Assembly: GCA_021821185.1 (NCBI GenBank)
Contig: JAKACU010000008.1
Span: forward strand, 1 to 32,964
Direction: 5' to 3'
Source: Bacillota bacterium
GTDB lineage: Bacteria; Bacillota; Bacilli; Alicyclobacillales; SLC66
Length of the DNA: 32,964 bases
Made by a program: the position numbers and the translations under genes. The notes beneath the pieces were generated by a model. The model saw nothing but the letters and a program-made list of their open reading frames with translations. It was not told where the DNA came from and made no database searches. Of this stretch, positions 13,495-22,548 are shown in pieces. Each line of letters begins with the position of its first letter. Position 1 is the stretch's first letter.

Positions 13495-15015
13495 GTGGCT
13501 TTGTTAGAGATTGTGGGCTTGCGAAAGGTGTTTGGTCAGGTTGTTGCTAATGATCATGTGAATCTTACCATTCAGTCTGGGGAGACACACGCCATACTCG
13601 GTGAAAACGGTGCCGGCAAATCCACGCTGATTAAGATGATCAGCGGTTTGTACAAGCCTGATGCCGGGACGATATTATTTGATGGCACCTTGCGCAATTT
13701 CAGCAATCCGCGTGAAGCGATCGTTGCTGGTATTGGGGTCGTCCATCAGCATTTTATGTTAATTCCGGCATTGACTGTTGCGGAAAACGTCGTGCTCGGA
13801 ATCCATGGCGGTTGGGGTAGGTATGATCGCAAAAGGGCAGAGGAACAGGTAAGAAAATTGTCCGAAGAAGTTGGTTTGCCGCTTGATCCGTCACGCAAAG
13901 TTGAAGACTTGCCAGTGGGAATGCAACAGCGTGTGGAAATTGTTAAAGCGCTCTATCGTCAAGCTAAGTTACTCGTGCTGGATGAACCGACAGCCGTCCT
14001 TACGCCACAAGAGACAGAAGATCTGTTTGAAGTGGTGCATCACTTAAATCAAGAAGGCATTCCCGTCATTTTTATCTCTCATAAATTAGATGAGGTTCGC
14101 GCTGTTGCTCATAAAATTACCGTGATGCGAGCTGGTAAAACCGTGTTTGAGTCGCCTGTCGGATCAGCTTCAGCCGAGCAATTGGCTTATTGGATGGTTG
14201 GACGCGATGTTGTTTTACAGACGCGGCGTGACGCAGTACAGAGCGGTGCCACTGTGCTTTCGGTGAATGATCTGACTGTTTTTGATGATCGGCACACCAA
14301 AAAGGTCGATAACATGTCGTTTGCCGTTAAGGAAGGTGAGATTTTCGGCCTTGCGGGTGTTGATGGCAACGGTCAAACCGAATTGGTTGAAGCGATCACC
14401 GGTTTACGCAAGCTCGCTCACGGATCGGTGCATCTGCAAGGCAAGGATATATCCCACTCTAGTGTTGCTAAACGCATCGAGCAAGGCATCGGCTACATTC
14501 CGCAGGATCGACAACGAGATGGGCTCGTTTTGCCGTTTTCGATCGCAGATAACTTGCAACTGCGTGAAGTGTCCACAGCGCCATTTTCCAAACGTGGATG
14601 GCTACAAAAACGTGCGGCGAAAAAGCATGCCCAAAAGCTTGTCGAAGAATTTGATATTCGCCCACGCGATGTCGACCTACCAGTCGGGGATCTTTCTGGA
14701 GGCAATCAGCAAAAGGTGATCTTAGCTCGGGAAATGGCTCGACATCCGATGCTCTTGGTTGCTGTTCAACCTACGCGCGGACTGGACGTTGGTGCTATTG
14801 AAGGTATTCATAAGCACCTGCTGGCTTTACGATCAGAGGGTAGGTCCATCTTGCTTGTATCCTTAGAGCTCGACGAGATTTTGACGTTATCAGATCGCAT
14901 TGGGGTTATGCACGCGGGGCATCTTGTCGCCGTTTACAACAATGGTGAAGTATCGCGCGAAGAACTGGGACTTGCTATGACTGGCGAAATCACAGCAAAG
15001 GAGGCGGGCGCGTGA
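13495..15015 (+). CDS. ABC transporter ATP-binding protein, nucleoside type (NupO/YufO-like)
   Basis: Cytoplasmic motor of the nucleoside importer, with two ATPase domains in one 506-aa chain, as in RbsA/YufO proteins. Domain one has Walker A GENGAGKST at about 36, signature LPVGMQQRVE and Walker B LLVLDEPTAVLTP. Domain two has a degenerate Walker A (GVDGNGQTE at about 288) and signature LSGGNQQKV; its Walker B region reads LLVAVQPTRGLDVG, with Gln in place of the catalytic Glu, as usual in this family. GTG 13495 lies behind AGAGGGAG; an earlier GTG at 13447 is in the loop of the upstream hairpin and is rejected. The 3' end overlaps the next gene by four bases. Confidence 0.95.
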   Translation: MALLEIVGLRKVFGQVVANDHVNLTIQSGETHAILGENGAGKSTLIKMISGLYKPDAGTILFDGTLRNFSNPREAIVAGIGVVHQHFMLIPALTVAENVVLGIHGGWGRYDRKRAEEQVRKLSEEVGLPLDPSRKVEDLPVGMQQRVEIVKALYRQAKLLVLDEPTAVLTPQETEDLFEVVHHLNQEGIPVIFISHKLDEVRAVAHKITVMRAGKTVFESPVGSASAEQLAYWMVGRDVVLQTRRDAVQSGATVLSVNDLTVFDDRHTKKVDNMSFAVKEGEIFGLAGVDGNGQTELVEAITGLRKLAHGSVHLQGKDISHSSVAKRIEQGIGYIPQDRQRDGLVLPFSIADNLQLREVSTAPFSKRGWLQKRAAKKHAQKLVEEFDIRPRDVDLPVGDLSGGNQQKVILAREMARHPMLLVAVQPTRGLDVGAIEGIHKHLLALRSEGRSILLVSLELDEILTLSDRIGVMHAGHLVAVYNNGEVSREELGLAMTGEITAKEAGA

Positions 15016-16082
15016 AAAAGCTTTTCAAGTCACTATCACTACCTCTTTATGCTGTCATTACCGGACTTGTCTTGGGTGCTATTATCATGGCTATCGCCAA
15101 GTACAATCCATGGTCGGCGTATGGTTCGTTATTTGCTGGAGCATTTGGCAATCCGATTGCTATCGGCAACACGTTAGCCGGCGCTATTCCGTTGATGCTA
15201 ACGGCACTGGGTATCGCTGTGGCGTTTCGAACAGGGTTATTCAATATTGGCGCTGAGGGACAGTACTGGGTAGGCGCTATGGCTGCAGTTTTCATAGGTT
15301 ACAATTTTGCTTCGATGCCTTGGTACTTTCACATTCCTTTAGCACTTATTGCCGCGATGGTAGCCGGTGGGCTGTGGGGTGGCGTGATTCCGGGTCTAGC
15401 CAAAGCATGGGTCGGGGCTCATGAAGTCATCACGACTATGATGATGAGCTACATTGCGATTTTGCTTGCTCATTACATGGTGGAAAAAGGGCCGATGATG
15501 CAACAAGGCTTTGTGCCGCAGTCGCCACCGATCACTGCGAGTGCAACATTGCCGACGATTCTCACAAATTCTAATCTATCTGCAGGATTATACATTGCAC
15601 TTGCGGCTGTCGTGGTGGTTCAAATTTTATTGTTTTATACGTCGTTTGGCTACAAATTGCGCGCGGTGGGACACAATGGCTTTGCTGCTCGCTACGGCGG
15701 ACTTCCTGTTGCTCTTTATACGGTTTTATCGCTAGGCATAAGTGGGGTTTTGGCTGGACTTGCCGGCGGCGTGCAGTTTCTTGGCGTCGATTATCAATTG
15801 ACGGATACGTTTCAATCCGGTTATGGCTACACGGCTATCGTGGTGGCTTTGCTAGCGCGCAACAATCCGTTTGGTATTGTGCTTGCTTCGATCTTTTTTT
15901 CAGCTCTGTCCTCGGGCAGTCAGATGATGCAGATTACATCAGGCGTATCGGCCAATATGACGGACGTGATTACCGGAATTATCATCTTTTTCGTCGCAGC
16001 AGATCGCCTCTATGCCTACATCTTGCGCACACTTCGTAAGAAACAAGTCGTTGCTGTGGCGAGAAAGGAAGTGCAAAGCTGA
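15012..16082 (+). CDS. ABC transporter permease, nucleoside type (NupP/YufP-like)
   Basis: First membrane subunit of the nucleoside importer (branched-chain/BPD-2 permease type). The 356-aa product has about nine hydrophobic segments and the family blocks FRTGLFNIGAEGQYWVGAMA and AWVGAHEVITTMMMSYIAI, the latter near the ATPase-coupling loop. GVDYQLTDTFQSGYGYTAIV and LLARNNPFGIVLASIFFSAL are also typical of these permeases. GTG 15012 overlaps the end of the ATPase gene (GTGA) with AAGGAGG upstream, indicating translational coupling. The C-terminal tail is basic (LRTLRKKQVVAVARKEVQ). Substrate specificity follows from the operon, not from the sequence itself. Confidence 0.94.
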   Translation: MKKLFKSLSLPLYAVITGLVLGAIIMAIAKYNPWSAYGSLFAGAFGNPIAIGNTLAGAIPLMLTALGIAVAFRTGLFNIGAEGQYWVGAMAAVFIGYNFASMPWYFHIPLALIAAMVAGGLWGGVIPGLAKAWVGAHEVITTMMMSYIAILLAHYMVEKGPMMQQGFVPQSPPITASATLPTILTNSNLSAGLYIALAAVVVVQILLFYTSFGYKLRAVGHNGFAARYGGLPVALYTVLSLGISGVLAGLAGGVQFLGVDYQLTDTFQSGYGYTAIVVALLARNNPFGIVLASIFFSALSSGSQMMQITSGVSANMTDVITGIIIFFVAADRLYAYILRTLRKKQVVAVARKEVQS

Positions 16083-17014
16083 TGAATTTCTTTTTGCAGG
16101 TATTCGGCAATCCAGAACTGTATGCTTCAACGCTGGCTATGGCGACCCCTTTGGCGCTTGCGGCATTGGGTGGCACATTTTCTGAGCGCACAGGTGTAGT
16201 AAATATTGCCATGGAGGGCATCATGCTCGTGGGGGCCTTTTTTGGCGTTGTGATTGCGGTCCTTACCCATTCGTCCTTGCTCGGTCTGCTTGGCGGCATG
16301 GTCGCAGGGGTTATCACATCGCTTGCATTGGCCTGGCCAGCTATTCGCTTGCAATCGGATCAAGTGATTATTGGTATGGCGATCAACGTGTTTGCTGGTG
16401 GGTTGACTGCCTTTTTGTTAAATACAGTGTATGGATACAATGGCACACCAACAAACACGCCATTTTTACCGACGATCACGATTCCTGGACTCGCGGAAAT
16501 CCCTTTTATTGGGCAAATATTTGGGCAACAAAACCTGCTTGTCTACGTGATGCTCATTCTCGTCGTAGTTTCGCATTATGTGCTTTTTCACACAAATATT
16601 GGCCTGCAAATGCGAGCTGTTGGTGAACATCCTGAAGCATCTGCGACGGTTGGCGTCAGTGTCGTGAACATTCGTTATCTTGGTGTTTCTATCGGTGGCA
16701 TGTTGTCAGGCATGGCTGGCGTTTACCTATCATTAGGTTTGTTAAATGGTTTTGACGTCAACATGACCAATGGTCGCGGGTATATCGCGCTGGCTGCCAT
16801 GATTTTTGGAAAATGGACACCATTTGGATCGCTTGCATCATCGCTTTTATTTGGCTTTGCGATTGCTTTAAGTATTTCACTGCAAGGGTATCAGGTATCA
16901 GCAAACTTGGTCGGCATGTTGCCTTATGTGCTGACAATCGTAGCTCTGACGGGAATTATTGGTCGCAGTCGCGCACCACTTGCCGACGGGATACCGTACG
17001 AACCGTCAAAATAA
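16082..17014 (+). CDS. ABC transporter permease, nucleoside type (NupQ/YufQ-like)
   Basis: Second, shorter membrane subunit of the importer; it pairs with the preceding permease. The 310-aa product has about eight hydrophobic segments and the block FSERTGVVNIAMEGIMLVGA, the shorter-subunit counterpart of the FNIGAEG motif, plus AVGEHPEASATVGVSVVNIR and RGYIALAAMIFGKWTPFGSL. The ATG overlaps the stop codon of the previous gene by one base (TGATG). The next gene, deoB, follows 17 bp later, linking import directly to catabolism. Confidence 0.94.
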   Translation: MNFFLQVFGNPELYASTLAMATPLALAALGGTFSERTGVVNIAMEGIMLVGAFFGVVIAVLTHSSLLGLLGGMVAGVITSLALAWPAIRLQSDQVIIGMAINVFAGGLTAFLLNTVYGYNGTPTNTPFLPTITIPGLAEIPFIGQIFGQQNLLVYVMLILVVVSHYVLFHTNIGLQMRAVGEHPEASATVGVSVVNIRYLGVSIGGMLSGMAGVYLSLGLLNGFDVNMTNGRGYIALAAMIFGKWTPFGSLASSLLFGFAIALSISLQGYQVSANLVGMLPYVLTIVALTGIIGRSRAPLADGIPYEPSK

Positions 17015-17031
17015 GTAAGAGGGTGTATACG

Positions 17032-18204
17032 ATGGCTAATCGCGTGCTTTTTATCGTCTTAGATTCGGTGGGGTTGGGACATGCTCCGGATGCAGCCGAT
17101 TATGGGGATCAAGGGTCTAACACCCTGGGCAATGTGGCGATGGTTGTTGGCGGACTCAAGATTCCGCATCTCGCCAATCTTGGCCTTGGTCGCGTGGTGG
17201 CGATAAAAGGGGCTACTACCCAACCTGTGGTTGGCGCTTATGGAGCTATGACACCGCAGTCTGCTGGCAAGGATACGACAAATGGACACATGGAATTTGT
17301 CGGGGTGACCCTGCGAACACTGTTACCAACTTATCCGGATGGCTTTCCGCCTGAAATTATAGATACTTTTGAACAAAAGATCGGACGTAAGACGTTAGGC
17401 AACCGTCCGGCAAGTGGAACAAAAATTATTGAAGAACTTGGTGACGAGCATGTTGCCACGGGGTATCCTATCATTTACACGTCTGGTGACAGTGTGTTTC
17501 AAATTGCCGCTCATGAGGAGGTCATTCCGCTCAATCTCTTATATGAGTATTGTGAGATTGCGCGACATTTGTTGACGGGTCCGCATGCTGTGGGACGTGT
17601 CATTGCGCGGCCATTTGTTGGAACATCGGGTGCCTATACGAGAACATCACATAGACGAGACTATTCCCGTGATTTTGGGAGAACGATGCTAGAAGTACTT
17701 ACGGATGCCGATATTCCGGTGATTGGCATTGGTAAAATTGCGGATATTTATGCGCAACGTGGTATTACACGATCCGTTCATACGGATAACAATGCCGATG
17801 GTATGGAAAAAATCCTTACGGCGATGAAAGAGACACAAGGGCCCGCTCTTTTATTTGCTAATCTCGTTGACTTTGATATGTTATATGGCCATCGTAATGA
17901 TCCTGTCGGATTTGCTCGTGCTATTGAGGCGTTTGATAAGCGACTGCCTGATATCATAGATACACTAGACGGCAATGATCTTCTGCTTATCTCTGCTGAT
18001 CATGGATGTGATCCTACAACGTCAGGCACAGATCATAGTCGCGAGTCGGTACCGATCTTGGCCTATGCCAAAAGTATGCGAGGTCCAACCGATCTAGGCA
18101 TTCGCGATACCTATGCTGATGTGGGTGCAACGATCGCTGAGTATTTTCAGGTGTCATGGTCACAAGGAAAAGAGTTTCTTAGCCAACTCGAGGTGAATGT
18201 GTGA
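17032..18204 (+). CDS. deoB: Phosphopentomutase
   Basis: Mn-dependent enzyme of the alkaline phosphatase superfamily that interconverts (deoxy)ribose-1-phosphate and -5-phosphate. It links the phosphorylases DeoD and Pdp to DeoC. The 390-aa length is normal. Motifs: RVLFIVLDSVGLGHAPDA with metal-binding D11, SAGKDTTNGHMEF with the phosphorylatable Thr, DFDMLYGHRND, and the metal site SADHGCDPTTSGTDHSRE. The frame is open much further upstream inside the permease gene, but ATG 17032 follows AGAGGGTG and starts at the conserved N-terminus. The stop codon overlaps the deoC start by one base. Confidence 0.97.
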   Translation: MANRVLFIVLDSVGLGHAPDAADYGDQGSNTLGNVAMVVGGLKIPHLANLGLGRVVAIKGATTQPVVGAYGAMTPQSAGKDTTNGHMEFVGVTLRTLLPTYPDGFPPEIIDTFEQKIGRKTLGNRPASGTKIIEELGDEHVATGYPIIYTSGDSVFQIAAHEEVIPLNLLYEYCEIARHLLTGPHAVGRVIARPFVGTSGAYTRTSHRRDYSRDFGRTMLEVLTDADIPVIGIGKIADIYAQRGITRSVHTDNNADGMEKILTAMKETQGPALLFANLVDFDMLYGHRNDPVGFARAIEAFDKRLPDIIDTLDGNDLLLISADHGCDPTTSGTDHSRESVPILAYAKSMRGPTDLGIRDTYADVGATIAEYFQVSWSQGKEFLSQLEVNV

Positions 18205-18956
18205 TGGAGACAGCCTCTTTACGTGAACAATTTGTCGCGCTTTTTGGTGCGCGTGGTGGAGACGCTTTAGCACGGTGTGCGGTGCCGTACGAAGCGTCAG
18301 GTGAGTCTGCTGTGCAACGACTGGCGAAAAGTATCGATCACACGTTACTCAAACCAGAAGCGACCATGGAGCAGGTGCGATTATTATGTGAGGAGGCGAA
18401 GCAATTTTTCGTAGCCTCAGTTTGTGTAAATTCGACATTTGTACCGTTGGTCACAAAATCTTTGCAGGGATCGACGGTCAAAGTCTGCTCTGTGGTGGGG
18501 TTCCCACTGGGTGCGATGAGCTCAAAAGCTAAAGCGTATGAAGCTGCTTTGGCTGTGGAGCAAGGTGCAGATGAGATTGATATGGTCATCGCGCTTGGCT
18601 TAATAAAAGGTGGCGCGTGGGAACGTGTTGAACAAGACATCGCGCAGGTACGGACGGCTATTTCGGGGAAGATTCTCAAAGTCATTCTTGAGACATCGCT
18701 CTTGACGCAAGAAGAGAAGATTTTCGCTGCTCTCACGGCGGTACTCGCAAAGGCTGATTTTGTAAAAACCTCAACGGGTTTTGCCGATGGTGGAGCTACC
18801 CTGGCCGACGTGTCCTTATTACGTGAAACGGTTGGAAACGCGGCGAGCGTCAAAGCGTCAGGCGGCATTCGAACACGGCAAGAAGCGTTGGCGTTTTTAG
18901 AGGCTGGTGCAGACCGCATCGGTGCAAGTCAAACAAAAACGATTTTGGGCCTGTGA
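18204..18956 (+). CDS. deoC: Deoxyribose-phosphate aldolase with N-terminal extension
   Basis: Class I aldolase that cleaves 2-deoxyribose-5-phosphate to glyceraldehyde-3-phosphate and acetaldehyde. The 250-aa product has IDHTLLKPEAT, VVGFPLGAMSSKAKAYEA and the Schiff-base lysine K188 in DFVKTSTGF. A second active-site lysine, K217, is in VKASGGIRT, followed by GADRIGAS. About 40 residues precede the conserved IDHTLLKP start, more than in short bacterial enzymes such as the B. subtilis one. This stretch contains a cysteine and looks helical. GAGGTG lies eight bases before ATG 18204, and no better start lies closer to the fold, so the extension is probably real. Confidence 0.96.
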   Translation: METASLREQFVALFGARGGDALARCAVPYEASGESAVQRLAKSIDHTLLKPEATMEQVRLLCEEAKQFFVASVCVNSTFVPLVTKSLQGSTVKVCSVVGFPLGAMSSKAKAYEAALAVEQGADEIDMVIALGLIKGGAWERVEQDIAQVRTAISGKILKVILETSLLTQEEKIFAALTAVLAKADFVKTSTGFADGGATLADVSLLRETVGNAASVKASGGIRTRQEALAFLEAGADRIGASQTKTILGL

Positions 18957-18987
18957 AGGCGCCAACTGAAGGCGGAGTGGATAATAG

Positions 18988-20301
18988 ATGGTTGAACTTC
19001 TTGAACTTATTGAAAAAACGCGCGATGGAATTCATCTAAGTCTTGAGGATGTCGACCAACTTGTCACGGCAATTACTGACTATACGATACCCGACTACCA
19101 ATTATCTGCGTGGCTGATGGCGGCGTATTGCAAAGGACTGTCGCTTGAAGAAGTTTATTGGTTAACAGATGCTGTCGCTCGCTCTGGCGGTCAGAGCGCC
19201 GAATCACTTGGCATCGTGGACAAACACAGTACAGGTGGAGTCGGGGATAAAACGACCTTGATCTTAGCGCCGCTTGTGTCAAGCTTAGGCGTAGCCATGG
19301 CAAAAATGTCAGGACGAGGTCTTGGTCATACAGGGGGGACGCTCGACAAACTCGAAAGTATACCAGGTTATCACATTGACCTGACCAATGAAGCGATTCG
19401 CGCGCAAATGGAACACATCGGCATCGCTGTGGTGGCGCAGACCGAGGAACTTGCACCGGCTGATAAACGAATGTATGCCTTGCGTGACGTAACAGCTACT
19501 GTAGATGACATTTCGCTCATTGCCATCTCGATTATGTCCAAAAAGTTAGCGGCTGGCGCCAAAAATATCGTTCTGGATGTAAAAGTTGGCAATGGCGCAT
19601 TTATGTCTTCACTGGAGAGTGCACGTGACTTGGCTGGGCTCATGGTGCGTATTGGGACATTTCATGGTCGCCAAGTACGCGCTATTTTAACGCGGATGGA
19701 TCAACCGCTCGGGTATGCTGTCGGCAATGCGATTGAAGTGAACGAAGCTATGCATTGCTTGCAAGGTTATGGGCCCGCTGATCTGCGAGAAGAAGTGATC
19801 GAGCTTGCCTGCCATATGGTATCCATGGCCAAAGGCATATCCGTTGCTGATGCAAGGCAAGAGGTTGTCGATGCTTTGGATCATGGACGTGCTTGGGATC
19901 AATTTAAACGATGGATTGCAGCGCAAGGGGGCGATGTCTCTGTAGTCCAACAGGATCTGCCACTAGCTCCTATCTGCCACGACTGGGTTAGTGAGCAAGA
20001 AGGCATCGTGCGTGCCATTGATACGCATGCGATTGGGAAAGTAGCGCTTGATCTAGGTGCTGGCCGCCACAGAATCAATGATCCGGTTGATCTTGGCGTT
20101 GGTTTGTTGTGTTTTGCGAAGGTGGGACAGAAGGTTAAAGCAGGCGATATTCTTGCGACTGTCTATGCACGAAGCGAGCAACATGCTGCAAGGGCGATTC
20201 AGCAATTGCAACAAGCGGTTACCATAGGTGAAAAGAGTGTCGAGCGCGTCTCATCCGCGATTCTTGAAACCATTCTTTCGCAAGATGAGGTGTCTTTGTA
20301 A
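18988..20301 (+). CDS. pdp: Pyrimidine-nucleoside phosphorylase
   Basis: Dimeric enzyme that phosphorolyses uridine, thymidine and deoxyuridine, releasing base and (deoxy)ribose-1-phosphate. The 437-aa length is normal. The phosphate-binding block DKHSTGGVGDKT is at 79-90, followed by MSGRGLGHTGGTLDKLESIPG at 107-127 (in the sequence as MSGRGLGHTGG then TLDKLESIPG). Further blocks are DVTATVDDISLIAISIMSKK and KVGNGAFM. Without structural comparison, Pdp and thymidine phosphorylase DeoA are hard to separate; in Bacilli the operon neighbour of cdd is usually Pdp. GGCGGAG precedes ATG 18988. Gaps to deoC (31 bp) and cdd (13 bp) fit one transcript. Confidence 0.95.
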   Translation: MVELLELIEKTRDGIHLSLEDVDQLVTAITDYTIPDYQLSAWLMAAYCKGLSLEEVYWLTDAVARSGGQSAESLGIVDKHSTGGVGDKTTLILAPLVSSLGVAMAKMSGRGLGHTGGTLDKLESIPGYHIDLTNEAIRAQMEHIGIAVVAQTEELAPADKRMYALRDVTATVDDISLIAISIMSKKLAAGAKNIVLDVKVGNGAFMSSLESARDLAGLMVRIGTFHGRQVRAILTRMDQPLGYAVGNAIEVNEAMHCLQGYGPADLREEVIELACHMVSMAKGISVADARQEVVDALDHGRAWDQFKRWIAAQGGDVSVVQQDLPLAPICHDWVSEQEGIVRAIDTHAIGKVALDLGAGRHRINDPVDLGVGLLCFAKVGQKVKAGDILATVYARSEQHAARAIQQLQQAVTIGEKSVERVSSAILETILSQDEVSL

Positions 20302-20314
20302 AGGAGCCATAGAC

Positions 20315-20731
20315 GTGAACCAAGTGATAGACTGGAGCGCCCTGAAGGAAGCGGCGTTAGCAGCTAGAAAACAGGCTTATGTACCTTACTCTTCCTTTGC
20401 TGTGGGTGCAGCCTTACTTGATGAAAAAGGTAGCATCTTTGCAGGTTGCAATATCGAAAACGCATCTTATGGTTTGACCAACTGTGCGGAACGAACGGCC
20501 GTTTTTTCGATGGCAGCAAGTGGGGGCCGTACGATTAAAGCGATCGCTGTCGTTGCTGATTCGCCGGCCGCGATCTCGCCTTGTGGGGCATGTCGTCAGG
20601 TTTTGGCTGAATTTTCACAGGCAGATACGCCCGTTCTCTTATTTAATTTGTTAGAGGATACTGTGCAAACTACGGTTGGGGATCTGTTGCCGTATGGGTT
20701 TTCAAAGCAGGATATGAAGCATGCTACATAA
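20315..20731 (+). CDS. cdd: Cytidine deaminase
   Basis: Homotetrameric zinc enzyme that converts (deoxy)cytidine to (deoxy)uridine, the form Pdp can cleave. The 138-aa product has the small-tetramer architecture: YVPYSSFAVGAAL at 22-34, GCNIENASYG, and the zinc site CAER with C57 and catalytic E59, plus SPCGACRQ with C90 and C93. A longer frame starts inside pdp; GTG 20315 follows AAAGGAG at eight bases and gives the normal length. It is the last gene of the nucleoside operon, closed by a terminator. Confidence 0.96.
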   Translation: MNQVIDWSALKEAALAARKQAYVPYSSFAVGAALLDEKGSIFAGCNIENASYGLTNCAERTAVFSMAASGGRTIKAIAVVADSPAAISPCGACRQVLAEFSQADTPVLLFNLLEDTVQTTVGDLLPYGFSKQDMKHAT

Positions 20732-20734
20732 TGC

Positions 20735-20770
20735 GTGGTGACTGTTCTTGGTCACCACCTATTTTTGTTT
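20735..20770 (+). terminator. Rho-independent terminator of the nucleoside operon
   Basis: GTGGTGAC (20735-20742) pairs with GTCACCAC (20751-20758), followed by CTATTTTTGTTT. It lies four bases after the cdd stop. A -10-like TATAAT at 20783-20788 for the next operon follows closely. Confidence 0.88.
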
Positions 20771-20823
20771 CAGATCCTGATGTATAATCGCACAGATACG
20801 ATTATTTGGAGATGGTCGCCTTG

Positions 20824-22548
20824 ATGCGTTTGCTTCGCTATTTATCTCCTTACCGATGGAAAATTTTCGTCATTATTGTCCTCGTTTTTTTACAATCACT
20901 TTCTAGTTTATATCTCCCACATCTTATGTCTCAGATTGTTGACAATGGTGTTCTTGGTCATGATATGGCGACGATCCTGCAATTGGGCGGTTTCATGCTC
21001 GTTATATCGATTGTAGGCGGAGTATGCTCGATTGCTGCAAGTTACTTTGCCTCGAAAGTGTCGATGGGTTTTGGTCGGGACTTGCGATCGAAGGTGTTCT
21101 CGCGCGTTGAACATTATACGTTGCACGAAATTTCAACGATCGGTACAGCTTCATTGATTACGCGAACAACGAACGACATTACCCAGGTTCAGCAGCTGGC
21201 GAACATGATGTTGCGCATGATGGTGATGGCACCGCTTACTGCCATCGGCGGCATCATTATGGCAGTTACAACAGATGCCCACCTATCGTTAGTTATCGTT
21301 GGTATTTTGCCTGTATTGGCTATTGCTATTTTCTCGATCTTAGGGCGGGCAACGAAACTCTTTAAAAGTATGCAAGTGAAAATCGACACCCTCAATCGCG
21401 TGTTGCGTGAAGGACTCACTGGTGTGCGTGTGATTCGATCGTTCAATCGTGGAATGTTTGAGAACCATCGTTTTGATATGGCTAATCTGGATTTGACATC
21501 GACGTCGATTCAAGTCAATAAGATTATGGCCCTGATGTTTCCTTTGATGATGCTGATCATCAATTTTTCTACGGTCGCTATCGTGTGGTTTGGGGGGCTT
21601 CGCGTCGGTGTCGGACAAATGCAAATCGGCAGTTTGATGGCATTCATTCAATACGTGATGCAAATTTTGTTTTCTGTCATGATGGTTTCGATGATGTCTT
21701 TTATGATCCCGCGCGCATCCGCTTCTGCCGCTCGTATCAACGAAGTGCTTGAAACTGAGCCGGAGATTACCGATCCGATCAACCCGAAAGATGAGCAAGG
21801 TGACGTCGGTTTGGTTGAATTTCGGGACGTGAGTTTTTATTATCCGGGTGCTAAACAGGCAGCATTGCAACATGTGTCGTTTATGGCGCAGGCTGGCGCG
21901 GTCACTGCTATCATTGGTGGTACAGGATCAGGCAAATCAACCTTGCTCCACATGATCACTCGCTTTTATGATGCAACGCAGGGGCAGATTCTTATTGATG
22001 GCATAGACGTGCGAGAATTGTCGCAAGAGAGATTACGTGCCAAGATGGGCTATGTTCCACAACAAGCGGTACTTTTTTCAGGATCGATCAAGGAGAATAT
22101 CCGTTATGGCAAGGCGGATGCAACAGATGATGAAATTCGTCATGCGGCGGATGTGGCGCAGGCGACTGAATTTATCTCGAAGATGCCCGATACGTTTGAT
22201 GCTGAGATAACACAAGGGGGCACGAATGTATCAGGGGGTCAGAAGCAACGACTGTCGATCGCAAGAGCTCTTGTACGCAGACCTCGCATTTACTTGTTCG
22301 ATGACAGTTTCTCTGCCCTCGATTTTAAGACGGATGCCGCACTGCGTGCTGCCTTAAAACCTGAAGTTCTACAATCAACAGTATTGATCGTAGCGCAAAG
22401 AGTCTCGACGGTCATTGAGGCCGATCAAATTATCGTGCTTGATGAGGGTAAAGTGGAGGGCATCGGTACGCATGATACGTTGTTACACTCATGCAATGCT
22501 TATCAAGAGATCGTTGCTTCGCAGTTGGCTAAGGGGGAAAGTGCATGA
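20824..22548 (+). CDS. ABC exporter half-transporter with degenerate ATP site (YheI/BmrC-like)
   Basis: One half of a heterodimeric multidrug-type ABC exporter. The roughly 574-aa product has six membrane helices (about 10-290) and one ATPase domain: Walker A GGTGSGKST at about 364, signature VSGGQKQRLS at about 468 and Walker B IYLFDDSFSALD at about 489. The catalytic glutamate is an aspartate (DD instead of DE) and the H-loop reads AQRVST with Gln for His, the signs of the non-hydrolysing site seen in BmrC/TM287. The frame opens at 20806, but starts there precede the GGAG site. ATG 20824 is preferred although the spacing (12) is long; TTG 20821 is possible. It overlaps the partner gene by four bases. 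Confidence 0.93.
   Translation: MRLLRYLSPYRWKIFVIIVLVFLQSLSSLYLPHLMSQIVDNGVLGHDMATILQLGGFMLVISIVGGVCSIAASYFASKVSMGFGRDLRSKVFSRVEHYTLHEISTIGTASLITRTTNDITQVQQLANMMLRMMVMAPLTAIGGIIMAVTTDAHLSLVIVGILPVLAIAIFSILGRATKLFKSMQVKIDTLNRVLREGLTGVRVIRSFNRGMFENHRFDMANLDLTSTSIQVNKIMALMFPLMMLIINFSTVAIVWFGGLRVGVGQMQIGSLMAFIQYVMQILFSVMMVSMMSFMIPRASASAARINEVLETEPEITDPINPKDEQGDVGLVEFRDVSFYYPGAKQAALQHVSFMAQAGAVTAIIGGTGSGKSTLLHMITRFYDATQGQILIDGIDVRELSQERLRAKMGYVPQQAVLFSGSIKENIRYGKADATDDEIRHAADVAQATEFISKMPDTFDAEITQGGTNVSGGQKQRLSIARALVRRPRIYLFDDSFSALDFKTDAALRAALKPEVLQSTVLIVAQRVSTVIEADQIIVLDEGKVEGIGTHDTLLHSCNAYQEIVASQLAKGESA

Noticed and set aside
16813..17031. 73-codon upstream extension of deoB
   Set aside because: It runs through the permease gene in another frame; conserved DeoB sequence starts at ATG 17032 behind a good ribosome binding site.
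18338..18919. 193-codon minus-strand open frame inside deoC
   Set aside because: It is a shadow frame of a fully conserved enzyme gene, with no ribosome binding site and no recognisable motif.
21340..21873. 177-codon minus-strand open frame inside the exporter gene
   Set aside because: It is antisense to conserved membrane and ATPase-linker sequence; its composition is His/Arg-rich as expected from a shadow.
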